NCBI RefSeq assembly: GCF_000527095.1
Contig: NZ_AZUN01000001.1
Span: 930,001-994,000 of the forward strand
Reading direction: 5' to 3'
Origin: Methylomicrobium lacus LW14
GTDB taxonomy: Bacteria; Pseudomonadota; Gammaproteobacteria; Methylococcales; Methylomonadaceae
Length of the DNA stretch: 64,000 bases
The stretch's first letter is position 1; each line of letters starts with the position of its first letter. The translations under genes were made by a program, and so were the position numbers. The notes under the pieces are model-generated. The model was not told the DNA's origin. It worked only from the letters and a program-made list of their open reading frames with translations, and did not search any database. Shown here in pieces: positions 10,657 to 19,160 of this stretch.

Positions 10657-11045
10657 TTGGTTGCCTTGATAGTCGTGCCCTGGCCGACGCAGGAGGTGAT
10701 CTCGAACTCGTCCATCAGCCGCTTGGCGCACGGCAGTCCCAGGCCCAACCCTTTTCCGGTCGAGTAGCCGTCCAGCATCGCGCGTTCGATATCGGCGATG
10801 CCAGGGCCACTGTCGCGGGCGCCGATCACAAGGCCTCGAAGCTCTCCTTGCTTGATTTGACTCAAGATGATTTCTCCCTGCTGGGCATATTCGACGATAT
10901 TGCGCGCCAACTCGGAGAGGGCGGTTGCGATCAAGGTCAGGTCGCTGGCAGAAAATCCCAATTCCTTTGCTAACGCGCGCGCCTGTTGGCGGACCATCAC
11001 GATGTCGGAGTCGGAGCGGATCGCTATTTGGACGACGTCAGTCAC
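10644..11045 (-). CDS. rsbT: RsbT-like serine kinase of the stressosome
   Basis: A 133-residue GHKL-fold kinase. The start is GTG at 11043-11045, preceded by GGAGGGG; a longer frame to 11156 is a read-through of rsbS. The N-box is ELARNIVEYA (Asn49), the G1 box ARDSGPGI (Asp78) and the G2 region STGKGLGLGL (95-104). RsbT phosphorylates RsbS and RsbR and is then released to its output partner. In non-Firmicutes modules the partner varies; here the adjoining phosphatase is broken, so the output is unknown. The gene overlaps rsbS by 8 nt, which suggests translational coupling. Confidence 0.9.
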   Translation of the reverse strand: MTDVVQIAIRSDSDIVMVRQQARALAKELGFSASDLTLIATALSELARNIVEYAQQGEIILSQIKQGELRGLVIGARDSGPGIADIERAMLDGYSTGKGLGLGLPCAKRLMDEFEITSCVGQGTTIKATKWVH

Positions 11046-11415
11046 GGCACATCCCCTCCTGCCGTTGACGGTCCAGGATCGCGAGGGCTTCTTCCAGGTC
11101 CAGCGTGGTTTGTACGCCAGACAGCCGTACGTCCAGACCCAACTGCACCATCGCAAACGCGATTTCGGGTCGAATGCCGACGATGATCGTTTCGGCGCCG
11201 CGCAAGCGGATCGCCTGGGCCATGTTGCGCAAGGTTCGCGTCGCGAAGGAATCCATCACATCAAGCAAGGTTACGTCCAGAATGACGCCACGCGAACGAA
11301 ATCGTCCAACCTGTTCCACCAAGACCTCTTGAAGCTCCAGCAAATCCGTATCCGACTGTTCGGCCTGAAGGGAGGCGATCAGATAAGGTCCCTGTTTTAG
11401 AATGGGCGTTTTCAT
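11038..11415 (-). CDS. rsbS: RsbS-like STAS stressosome scaffold protein
   Basis: A 125-residue single STAS domain. The conserved phosphorylation loop is LDVMDSFATRTL, with Ser56 in the position of the Ser phosphorylated by RsbT in Bacillus RsbS. This protein forms the stressosome core together with RsbR and sequesters RsbT. Its ATG overlaps the rsbR stop codon (ATGA) and its end overlaps the rsbT start, the fixed R-S-T order seen in stressosome modules of many phyla. Confidence 0.9.
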   Translation of the reverse strand: MKTPILKQGPYLIASLQAEQSDTDLLELQEVLVEQVGRFRSRGVILDVTLLDVMDSFATRTLRNMAQAIRLRGAETIIVGIRPEIAFAMVQLGLDVRLSGVQTTLDLEEALAILDRQRQEGMCRD

Positions 11416-12383
11416 ACATCAGCTTGATTGGAATGCATCCTTTCAGCGACAGGAACCAGCCGATAGCCGAGCAATCGTTCCGCCACCTCCAGGCCGCTTT
11501 GCAGGTCTACCGTGGTCTTGACATGGCCCAGGTCCACGCCGATAGCGACCAGCGCTTGCGCGATTTGCGGCGACAAGCCGGTCAGGATCACGGTCGCCCC
11601 CATCAACCGGGCTGCGCTGACCGTTTGCAGCAGATGGTTGGCCACTTTGGAATCGACAAGCGGAACGCCGGTAATATCCACGATCGCGATCTTGGCGCGG
11701 GTCGCGCTGATGCTTTCCAGCAACTGCTCGGTCAACTGGTGGGCGCGATACGATTCGAGCGCGCCGACGACCGGCAATATCAATAGGCGCTCGCGGACCT
11801 GCAGCACCGGAGTCGGAAGCTCGCGCATGGCGACCTGCTGTTTGCCTATCAGCTGTTCCCGGCAGTTGATGTAGGTGTCGATCGCGAGGCCGATGTCCAG
11901 AAAAGCCACTTTCAACAACGAGATAAATGTCCTGAGCGCTTTTCCCGGTTCGCTTTTGTACGCATCGAAAAGGTGATCGGCGACGGTTCTTAAATAGAAA
12001 TTGTACATCCCCAGGTAAGCTTTGACCGGCAGGCCGATGCGCTCGTGCACCGCGCCGATTTTAAGGCGGTCTTCGATATATGCCTTGTCGTAATTGCCTT
12101 GATTCAGCCTGGAAAAATAAATCTTCTGGGCGCGTTTGACGCGATCGAGGAGTTCGGGGGACTGAAAAAATACCCGGGTTTCCTCGAAGGCGAGCAGATG
12201 TTTGTAAAAAGCCTCGATGACCGGGTCCGCGTAGGCCTGAGCGACTGGATCGATGCTCACCAGCTCCCGGGTATCCTCATCGCCTAATTCCAGAAACGCT
12301 CTGCGCTTGTCGATTTCCTTTTCGGTTATGCCGATTTCCTCCATGAGCGACTTTTTTGAATCCTGATGCGTGGGTTCGGTCAT
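11412..12383 (-). CDS. rsbR: RsbR-like stressosome sensor with globin-like N-terminal domain and STAS domain
   Basis: A 323-residue protein. Residues about 45-180 are helical and resemble a sensor globin: a helix YADPVIEAFYKHLLAF, then IGAVHERIGLPVKAYLGMYN with His113 as candidate proximal haem ligand. Residues about 190-305 form a STAS domain (IAIVDITGVPLVDSKVANHLL), carrying candidate phosphorylation threonines at the usual loops. The start at 12381-12383 is set by GGAGGAAA upstream; the frame is open to 12545 but that would run into the divergent arcC promoter. If haem is bound, the complex could sense oxygen or redox state, which would suit a methanotroph; this is inference. Confidence 0.85.
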   Translation of the reverse strand: MTEPTHQDSKKSLMEEIGITEKEIDKRRAFLELGDEDTRELVSIDPVAQAYADPVIEAFYKHLLAFEETRVFFQSPELLDRVKRAQKIYFSRLNQGNYDKAYIEDRLKIGAVHERIGLPVKAYLGMYNFYLRTVADHLFDAYKSEPGKALRTFISLLKVAFLDIGLAIDTYINCREQLIGKQQVAMRELPTPVLQVRERLLILPVVGALESYRAHQLTEQLLESISATRAKIAIVDITGVPLVDSKVANHLLQTVSAARLMGATVILTGLSPQIAQALVAIGVDLGHVKTTVDLQSGLEVAERLLGYRLVPVAERMHSNQADV

Positions 12384-12557
12384 TTGGGTTTCCTCCGGCT
12401 CTTGATGCAAACCTTGGGCTTGCATAAGGGCAATGATGGGAAGGACGCTTATCATCCTGTAATTAAGAATGTTATGATGAGTCTGGGTTCCCTGATCCTG
12501 CTGGTCACTCTGACCGATCCGCAAAATTATCATGACCGATTGCACCGAGTTAAACCG

Positions 12558-13487
12558 ATGAGAATAGTCGTTGCGTTGGGTGGAAATGCGCTACTGCGCC
12601 GAGGCGAAGCGCTGACATCAGAAAATCAGCGCCGCAATATTCAAATTGCCGCCGCCGCGTTGGCGCCATTGGCTAGCGATCATCAGATCATCATCACGCA
12701 CGGCAATGGCCCTCAGGTCGGGCTGTTGGCATTGCAAAGCGCGGCCTATAAGTCTGACGAAAGCTATCCCTTGGATATTCTCGACGCCGAAACCGAAGGC
12801 ATGATCGGTTATCTGATCGAGCAGGAATTGGGTAATTATTTGCCGCCAGAACGGCTCTGTGCAACCTTGCTAACGCAAATCGAAGTGGACCCGCACGATC
12901 CGGCTTTTGATTCACCCACCAAGCCGATCGGCCCCGTTTACTCCAAAACCGTCGCGGAACAACTCGCTAATCAACACCGCTGGCGCATCGCGAAGGATGG
13001 CGAATATTATCGGCGCGTGGTGCCGTCGCCCAGGCCGCGAAGGATCGTAGAGATCGAGGTGATTAAGTCACTGATCATACGTAATGTGGTGGTGATTTGT
13101 GCGGGAGGCGGCGGCATTCCGGTTGTGAAAGACGTAGATGGCCACTGGCGCGGCGTTGAAGCGGTGATCGACAAGGATCTGGCCGGGGCTCTGCTGGCGA
13201 TCGAGTTAGGCGCCGACCATTTCATGATGCTGACCGATGTCGATGCGGTGTACCAGAATTGGGGAATGCCAGAAGCCCGCGCGGTTCGCTGCATATCGCC
13301 CGGAGCGATTCGGGAAATGGCCTTTGCCGAAGGCTCGATGGCTCCGAAAATGCTGGCCGCTTGCGAATTTGTCGAGAAAACCGGCCGCATTGCCGGCATC
13401 GGACAGCTCAAGGATGTGGCCGATATTCTCGCGGGAACCGCCGGCACGACGATCGCGCCGGATGCGGATATCGGCTGGTGGGATTGA
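12558..13487 (+). CDS. arcC: Carbamate kinase
   Basis: A 309-residue cytosolic kinase that interconverts carbamoyl phosphate plus ADP with carbamate plus ATP. The N-terminus MRIVVALGGNALLRRGE and the motif THGNGPQVGLL are diagnostic for the amino-acid kinase fold of this enzyme. CAGGGGIPVV and the SMAPKM motif near residue 258 also fit. The start is placed at ATG 12558; the frame is open upstream into the rsbR promoter region. No arginine deiminase or carbamoyltransferase gene lies nearby, so its metabolic source of carbamoyl phosphate is not visible. It converges on the CpgS-like gene. Confidence 0.93.
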   Translation: MRIVVALGGNALLRRGEALTSENQRRNIQIAAAALAPLASDHQIIITHGNGPQVGLLALQSAAYKSDESYPLDILDAETEGMIGYLIEQELGNYLPPERLCATLLTQIEVDPHDPAFDSPTKPIGPVYSKTVAEQLANQHRWRIAKDGEYYRRVVPSPRPRRIVEIEVIKSLIIRNVVVICAGGGGIPVVKDVDGHWRGVEAVIDKDLAGALLAIELGADHFMMLTDVDAVYQNWGMPEARAVRCISPGAIREMAFAEGSMAPKMLAACEFVEKTGRIAGIGQLKDVADILAGTAGTTIAPDADIGWWD

Positions 13488-13508
13488 TCAGAGGGTTTCC
13501 TTGCGCGT

Positions 13509-14858
13509 TCAATCCGAAAGCAAATTCTGCTCTTGCAGAAATGCTTCCACCAGCCCGCTCAACAACGGCTTGCCGATTTCGGCGAATTCGTAACTCGCGC
13601 GCACGACCGGCTTGTTGATCTCTATCAGTGCGCCAAGGTCGCACGGCGTCGCGGTCACGACCACATCGGCCTCGGCCGAATTGATCGTCTCTTGCAAGGC
13701 GCGGAGTTGTGCCGGATGATAGCCGACAGCCGGCAGCACCTTGCCGATATGCGGATAGTGGCGGTAAACTTCGGCGATCTCGCCTGCCGCAAAATCGCGC
13801 GGATCGACAATCTCCGCCGCCTCGGCTTCCAATGCTGCAACATAGCCCGCGCCATAGGCCATGTCGCCATGTGTGACGGTCGGGCCGTCCTCGACCACGA
13901 GCACGCGTTTGCCGCGCACCCGCTCGGGATCGGACAGTTGCACGATGGATGCGCCGCGCACGACCTGTGCGCAGGGATTCGTTTGCCGCACGCTGTCTTC
14001 CACGCGCTGCACATCGGCTGGCGCGGCCGAATTGACCTTGCCGATCAGGACGATGTCGGCCATCCTAAGAACCGTCTCGCCCGGATGATGCGAGGTTTCG
14101 TGGCCCGGCCGCAACGGATCGACCAATACGATGTTCAGATCGGGACGGATGAACGAAAAATCGTTGTTGCCGCCGTCCCAGACAATGATGTCGGCTTCCC
14201 GTTCGGCGCGCGCGACGATCTTGGCATAATCGATGCCTGCAAACACCACATTGCCGATCGCCAGATGCGGTTCGTATTCCTCGCGTTCCTCGACCGTGCA
14301 GCCGGCCGCATCCAGATCGGCGTTCGCAGCGAAACGCTGCACGGCCTGTTTTTCCAGATCGCCGTAAGGCATCGGATGCCGGATCACCGCGACTTTCAGG
14401 CCGTGCGCCTTCAACAGTTTGGACAGCCAGCGCGCCGTTTGCGATTTGCCGCAGCCGGTGCGCACAGCGCAGCAGGCGATCACCGGTACGGAAGCCTGGA
14501 GCATCGTTCGCTTCGGACCCAGCAGGATGAAATCGGCGCCTTGGGCGAGTGCGATCGAAGCCGTGTGCATCACCCGGCTATGCGGCACGTCGCTGTACGA
14601 GAAAATGGCCTGGTCGATACACTGCGTTTGGCACAAGGCGGCGAGCTCCGCTTCGTCGACGATAGGGATGCCCTCGGGATAAAGCTGTCCTGCCAGTGAG
14701 GCCGGATAGCGGCGGCCCGCGATGTCCGGAATCTGCGCGGCGGTGAAGGCGACGACTTCGCTGTCCTGATCGTCCCGATACACGACATTGAAATTATGAA
14801 AATCGCGCCCGGCGGCGCCCATGATCACGACTTTGGTGCGTTGTTTCGTAACGGACAT
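13509..14858 (-). CDS. CpgS-like P-loop protein (cyclic 2,3-diphosphoglycerate synthetase family, COG2403-like)
   Basis: A 449-residue protein. The N-terminal 130 residues form a Rossmann-like domain (KVVIMGAAGRDFHNFNVVYR), followed by a P-loop domain with CAVRTGCGKSQTARWL near residue 158 and the acidic strand ADIIVWDGGNNDFSF. This is the arrangement of proteins annotated as cyclic 2,3-diphosphoglycerate synthetase or predicted GTPase. In bacteria that do not make cyclic diphosphoglycerate the true reaction is unknown. Its tail-to-tail position with carbamate kinase, 21 nt apart, matches an association I recall from other genomes and may point to carbamoyl-phosphate or purine-related metabolism. 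Confidence 0.7.
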   Translation of the reverse strand: MSVTKQRTKVVIMGAAGRDFHNFNVVYRDDQDSEVVAFTAAQIPDIAGRRYPASLAGQLYPEGIPIVDEAELAALCQTQCIDQAIFSYSDVPHSRVMHTASIALAQGADFILLGPKRTMLQASVPVIACCAVRTGCGKSQTARWLSKLLKAHGLKVAVIRHPMPYGDLEKQAVQRFAANADLDAAGCTVEEREEYEPHLAIGNVVFAGIDYAKIVARAEREADIIVWDGGNNDFSFIRPDLNIVLVDPLRPGHETSHHPGETVLRMADIVLIGKVNSAAPADVQRVEDSVRQTNPCAQVVRGASIVQLSDPERVRGKRVLVVEDGPTVTHGDMAYGAGYVAALEAEAAEIVDPRDFAAGEIAEVYRHYPHIGKVLPAVGYHPAQLRALQETINSAEADVVVTATPCDLGALIEINKPVVRASYEFAEIGKPLLSGLVEAFLQEQNLLSD

Positions 14859-15055
14859 AGAAAGTTCATCCTGACAGGGTGATCAGAGAATCCAGTATGG
14901 CAAAGCGTTCTTCTTATTATAATGACGGATAGTTCAGGCAAAAATTTATTTACGAGCGCTATTTTTATTGGGGATGTCCCTATTTGCACAATCCGTTGTC
15001 AGATTATTCGAAGGCTGCCAATCAGCCTAAAGTCGATAGGGTAAATGGAGTGGGT

Positions 15056-15445
15056 ATGAAAGCAGCAATCAAGCGGTTCGATCCGAGCCAAGAGTTCTAT
15101 ACCGCCGAAAAATGCTTCATCATCGAAGTGTCCAATGCGCCGGATGATCCAGAGGTGTCGATAGCGAGGGCGCGCGTGGCGCCCGGAGTGACGACGCACT
15201 GGCACCGCGTCAAAGAGACCGCGGAGCGCTATGTGATTCTTGAAGGCAAGGGCCTTGTCGAGGTCGGCAGTCTTGCGCCTCAGGATGTCGGGCCCGGCGA
15301 TGTCGTGCTGATTCCGCCGTCATATCGCCAGCGGATCACCAACATCGGGCCGGGCGATTTAATCTTTCTCGCCATTTGTAGCCCGCGCTTCAGGAACGAA
15401 GCTTACGAAGATATCGACGAGGATCAGGATTTTTTGCGGGTGTGA
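15056..15445 (+). CDS. Small cupin-domain protein
   Basis: A 129-residue single cupin barrel. Metal-ligand motif 1 is visible as THWHRVKETAERYVILEGKG (two His and a Glu), and motif 2 as GPGDVVLIPPSYRQRITN, where the usual His is replaced. Start chosen at ATG 15056, which has GGAG upstream; the frame can be extended to a TTG at 14984. Cupins of this size are often metal-dependent enzymes or sensors; no substrate can be named. The 3' end overlaps the convergent downstream gene by 22 nt. Confidence 0.75.
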   Translation: MKAAIKRFDPSQEFYTAEKCFIIEVSNAPDDPEVSIARARVAPGVTTHWHRVKETAERYVILEGKGLVEVGSLAPQDVGPGDVVLIPPSYRQRITNIGPGDLIFLAICSPRFRNEAYEDIDEDQDFLRV

Positions 15446-15972
15446 CTATAAAGGTTGTTGAAGAGCCGGATGACAACCGAAATCAGCGTCTGGGCTGTCT
15501 TGATTGCCGGCACCCGAACCGGGTTTTCCGAAGCGAAATCATCGATCGCGGCGTTCACAAAATTGACCAGCCCCATTTGCCCGGTTTCATCGAGCGAACG
15601 CTGCCGCAGGCGATCTTGAAGTTTTTCCTTGATCTTCTCGTCCATGAATTTATCCGCAAGCAACGATTGTAGCTCAGCATCCAGCAGCATCGCTTGCTTT
15701 TCAAGAAAGTCGAAGTCCAGGTCTTTGTGCGAGGGCAGGGGGCCGAAGGCCTTCCGATAGATGCAAATCACGTCGAAGCAAAGGTCCATGAACAGATGCG
15801 ACATGTCCTGGTTTTGCTCGGCGATGATGGCCGGAAAAATGCCGAAGAGGGTTTGCGCCAAAGCGGTTTGATCAAGCTGGAATTGCTCAATAATCTTCCG
15901 GCCGGCGTTCTCGTCGAGGCTTCTGGCATATTCAATTGCCTGATATAGCTCGCGGTCTGTAAGTTCGTGCAT
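15424..15972 (-). CDS. Conserved-looking hypothetical protein, alpha-helical
   Basis: A 182-residue protein that I do not recognise. It begins MHELTDRELYQAIEYARSLD, with AAAGG before the ATG. It is soluble and predicted mostly helical, with a central hydrophobic patch (MSHLFMDLCFDVICIYRKAFG) and a basic C-terminus. Codon use and composition match the neighbours, so a real gene is likely. It overlaps the cupin gene tail to tail by 22 nt. Confidence 0.55.
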   Translation of the reverse strand: MHELTDRELYQAIEYARSLDENAGRKIIEQFQLDQTALAQTLFGIFPAIIAEQNQDMSHLFMDLCFDVICIYRKAFGPLPSHKDLDFDFLEKQAMLLDAELQSLLADKFMDEKIKEKLQDRLRQRSLDETGQMGLVNFVNAAIDDFASENPVRVPAIKTAQTLISVVIRLFNNLYSHTRKKS

Positions 15973-16570
15973 GATTGCCTTTGTCGTATGAAATGAAAGG
16001 ATAATATAACCTGAGTTCGGTTTAAGCGTTTACGACAAAAGTCAGTAAATCAGTGTTCCTCAAATTAAGCGCAGGCTTTTTTTCTTGGTACGAGTAAGCG
16101 ACTAAGCACGCCACGATATTCGCCAAGTAATAACCATAAAACCAGCCAGTCTCAACATATCGTCCCAATGTGGTGTGATTTTCTTCAAACTGAGATGATA
16201 CATTGATAGAGAATTGAGTAGACATTCTCTGGTCTACCCAGGATAGCCGGTTGCGCTTGAGCGCCGTTACGTCTCCACGAATCAGTAGTTCTAGTTTTCG
16301 CATGAGCGAACTGGTCCAAACTAAGATTCATTTTTTTCAACCTGGACATTAGCCTAAAGTCCAATAGTGCGATCTGCATGCTCTGGAATATAGTGACACT
16401 CTGGAAAATGGAATAGAATCGTTGCAGAACAATGATGGATGGCCCCCCTAAAAATAACAAAACCCCTTAATTGAGCCAAAAAACGTAACAGCGGAATTGA
16501 ATTGTGTCGAGTTCTAGATGACAGTAACTGAGCCGCGGCTTGGGAATTTTCTTAACCATACGGAAGAACA
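15973..16570. other. AT-richer intergenic region upstream of the arylsulfatase
   Basis: About 600 bp. Two overlapping minus-strand frames of about 90 codons (16022-16303 and 16185-16460) are open, but neither has a clear ribosome site or a recognisable product. The region holds one copy of the 17-mer AGCCTAAAGTCCAATAG at 16351-16367, which recurs upstream of the kinase at 33.4 kb. Confidence 0.4.
16351..16367 (+). promoter_or_regulatory. Shared 17-mer AGCCTAAAGTCCAATAG, copy upstream of the arylsulfatase
   Basis: It lies 204 nt before the sulfatase ATG. The identical 17 bases occur at 33620-33636, between a FixL-like kinase and a DUF4105 gene. A looser version (agcctaaagtcgatag) lies at 15024-15039 just before the cupin. 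An operator for a FixJ/LuxR-type regulator is the working guess. Confidence 0.4.
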
Positions 16571-18937
16571 ATGAAAAAAAATCTTATCGTGATTGTCACT
16601 TTAATGACTTTGTTTTTGGTCACTTTCGAAGTCTCCGCAGCCAAAAACGAAGCCAAGCAAAAGGAAGGCATCGATCGGACCGTATTGCCGATTGCGGAAC
16701 CCGAAACCAGACCGATTTCCGAACTCGATGTTCGCAACGCCAAAGCGCCCCCGCGTTTCGAAGTGAAGGCGCCGAAGGGTGCGCCGAATGTGCTGCTGGT
16801 GCTGCTCGACGACCTGGGCTTTGCCGGTACCAGCACTTTCGGCGGACCGGTGAACACCCCCTCCTTCGAGCAAATTGCCAACGAGGGTTTGCGTTATAAC
16901 AACTTTCACACCAACGCACTTTGTTCGCCGACCCGCGCCGCCATCAAGAGTGGTCGTAACCACCATGTCAACAACATGGGCGGCATCATCGAGATGGGTA
17001 CTCAGTTTCCCGGCAACACCGGCCAGATTCCCAACAGCGTCGCACCGGTCGCCGAAATGTTGCGCCTCAACGGTTATGCGACCGCGGCATTCGGTAAATG
17101 GCATGAAACGGCCGCCTGGGAAGCCAGCATGGCGGGGCCGTTTGATCGCTGGCCGACCCGGCAGGGCTTCGACAAGTTTTACGGATTTCTGGGCGGCGAA
17201 ACCAACCAGTGGGCACCGTTCATCTATGACGGCACCAAGCAGGTCGAATTGCCAAACAACCCCAACTACCATTTCATGACCGACATGACCGATCAGGCCG
17301 TATCCTGGATCAAGTATCAAAAGGCCCTGACGCCCGACAGACCGTTTTTTACCTATTTCGCGCCAGGTGCCGTGCATGCGCCGCATCACGTGCCCAAGGA
17401 CTGGATAGCGGGCTGGCAGGGTAAGTTCGATCAGGGTTGGGACAAACTGCGCGAGGAAATTTTGGCTCGGCAAATCCAACGTGGCGTAGTGCCAGCGGGC
17501 ACCCAGCTGGCGCCTAGACCGGAGGCGATTCCAGCCTGGGATACGCTGTCGGCCGACGAAAAACGCTTGTATGCGCGGCAGATGGAGGTATTTGCCGGTT
17601 TTATCGATATGACCGACCATGAAATCGGCCGGTTGATCAAGGCCATCGAAGACATTGGCCAACTCGATAACACCCTGGTGCTGTTCGTCTACGGTGACAA
17701 CGGTACCAGCGCCGAAGGCGGTCGCAACGGCATGTTCAACGAATACACCTACTTCAATGGGGTTCCGGAACAGGTCGCCGACATGCTCAAGCATCTGGAT
17801 CAGTGGGGCGGACCGGAAACCTATCCGCACATGGCCGCTGGCTGGGCCGTGGCGCTGGATACGCCGTATCAATGGACCAAACAGGTGGCATCCGATCACG
17901 GCGGCACCAAGGTCGGCATGGCGGTACGCTGGCCGAAAGGCATCAAGGCCAAGGGCGAGCAACGCACGCAATTTCACCATGTCATCGACATCGCACCAAC
18001 CATTCTGGAAGCCGCCGGCCTGCCGGAGCCTAAAATAGTCAACGGCGTCAAACAGCGGCCGATAGATGGTGTCAGCATGCTTTACAGCTTCGACGATGCC
18101 AAAGCCAAAGAGCGCCATACCACCCAGTACTTCGAGATCATGGGAAACCGGGCCATCTATCATGAAGGTTGGTTTGCCCGCACCATACACCGGGCACCCT
18201 GGGAGAAACAAGTACGCCGTCCGTTGGCGGACGATATTTGGGAGTTGTACGACACCCGCACTGACTTTAGCCTGACACACGATCTGGCGGCGCAGAATCC
18301 CAAGAAACTCACGGAACTGCAAGCCTTGTTCTTGAAAGAGGCCAAGAAAAACAACGTGCTGCCGATCGACGATCGGACTCTTGAACGCATCAATGCGGAT
18401 CTGGTGAATCGTCCCGACTTGATGGCGGGCCGCACCTCGCTGACCCTGGCCGAAGGCATGACCGGCATGAGCGAAAACGTGTTCATCAACGTCAAGAACA
18501 AGTCCAAAACCATCACCGCCGAGCTGGATATTCCGGAGGGTGGCGCCAATGGCGTGGTGCTGGCTCAAGGAGGCCGTTTTGGCGGCTGGTGCTTGTATCT
18601 GAAGGACGGTAAACCGGCTTACACCTATAACTATCTCAATCAGAACCAATACACCATCAGTTCAGCGGAAGCCTTGCCGAAAGGCAAAAGCAAACTGGTA
18701 TTCGAGTTCGCCTACGATGGTGGTGGCTTGGGTAAGGGCGGTAACGGCACCTTGTCCGTCGATGGCCGCAAACTGGCCGAAGGCCGTATCGATAAAACCC
18801 AGCCGATGGCCTTCTCCGCCGACGAAACCGCGGATGTGGGCATCGATGACGCCACGCCGGTGGTAGCCGGAATCGGCCTGGGCGCTCAGACCCGCTTTAC
18901 CGGCAAGATAGAGAAAGTGACGATCGAGGTGAAATAA
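16571..18937 (+). CDS. Type I arylsulfatase, exported
   Basis: A 788-residue sulfatase with an N-terminal signal peptide (MKKNLIVIVTLMTLFLVTFEVSAA). Metal-binding acids Asp80-Asp81 occur in VLLVLLDDLGFAG, and the formylglycine motif CSPTRA has its Cys at 118, the residue converted by a maturase. Further family elements are GKWHET near residue 176 and DNGTSAEGG near 377. The last 170 residues form an extra beta-rich domain (ITAELDIPEGGANGVVLAQGG). It hydrolyses sulfate esters in the periplasm or outside the cell; the substrate is not evident. It is followed by a DUF1254 protein and a porin on the same strand. Confidence 0.92.
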   Translation: MKKNLIVIVTLMTLFLVTFEVSAAKNEAKQKEGIDRTVLPIAEPETRPISELDVRNAKAPPRFEVKAPKGAPNVLLVLLDDLGFAGTSTFGGPVNTPSFEQIANEGLRYNNFHTNALCSPTRAAIKSGRNHHVNNMGGIIEMGTQFPGNTGQIPNSVAPVAEMLRLNGYATAAFGKWHETAAWEASMAGPFDRWPTRQGFDKFYGFLGGETNQWAPFIYDGTKQVELPNNPNYHFMTDMTDQAVSWIKYQKALTPDRPFFTYFAPGAVHAPHHVPKDWIAGWQGKFDQGWDKLREEILARQIQRGVVPAGTQLAPRPEAIPAWDTLSADEKRLYARQMEVFAGFIDMTDHEIGRLIKAIEDIGQLDNTLVLFVYGDNGTSAEGGRNGMFNEYTYFNGVPEQVADMLKHLDQWGGPETYPHMAAGWAVALDTPYQWTKQVASDHGGTKVGMAVRWPKGIKAKGEQRTQFHHVIDIAPTILEAAGLPEPKIVNGVKQRPIDGVSMLYSFDDAKAKERHTTQYFEIMGNRAIYHEGWFARTIHRAPWEKQVRRPLADDIWELYDTRTDFSLTHDLAAQNPKKLTELQALFLKEAKKNNVLPIDDRTLERINADLVNRPDLMAGRTSLTLAEGMTGMSENVFINVKNKSKTITAELDIPEGGANGVVLAQGGRFGGWCLYLKDGKPAYTYNYLNQNQYTISSAEALPKGKSKLVFEFAYDGGGLGKGGNGTLSVDGRKLAEGRIDKTQPMAFSADETADVGIDDATPVVAGIGLGAQTRFTGKIEKVTIEVK

Positions 18938-18978
18938 GGTTGGGCCAAAATTACCTCTGGAATGACACATGGCATGTA

Positions 18979-18996
18979 GGGCGAATTCATTCGCCC
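18979..18996. repeat. Short inverted repeat gggcgaa-ttca-ttcgccc
   Basis: A 7-bp perfect stem with a 4-nt loop, 40 nt after the sulfatase stop and directly before the larger 26-bp inverted repeat. It resembles a common dispersed palindromic element of gammaproteobacteria and could also act in 3'-end formation. Confidence 0.6.
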
Positions 18997-19013
18997 CAAC
19001 AAAGGAAAGCAGC

Positions 19014-19079
19014 TTGTGGGAGCGACGCCTACGTCGCGAATTGGAGTCTTTAGTCGCGACGTAGGCGTCGCTCCCACAA
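19014..19079. repeat. REP-like element: 26-bp perfect inverted repeat
   Basis: The left arm 19014-19039 begins ttgtgggagcgacgcc and the right arm 19054-19079 is its exact reverse complement; 14 nt separate them. Such GC-rich, perfectly paired intergenic elements are the hallmark of REP sequences, usually moved by a RAYT transposase elsewhere in the genome. Placed between the sulfatase and DUF1254 genes, it may separate their transcripts or stabilise the upstream one. Confidence 0.8.
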
Positions 19080-19160
19080 CTTTCACACTAACTTGTTGGA
19101 TTAGGTGTATCGGTGCGCGCCTGCTGCTAAACTATTGAATGACTCATGGAGCTTAATCTG

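Noticed and set aside
16022..16460. Two overlapping minus-strand frames of about 90 codons upstream of the sulfatase
   Set aside because: No convincing start signals, no similarity to a known family, and an AT-rich intergenic composition.
16601..18649. A 682-codon open frame antisense to the arylsulfatase
   Set aside because: The plus-strand sulfatase is unambiguous (signal peptide, CSPTRA motif), and the antisense product has no recognisable domain.
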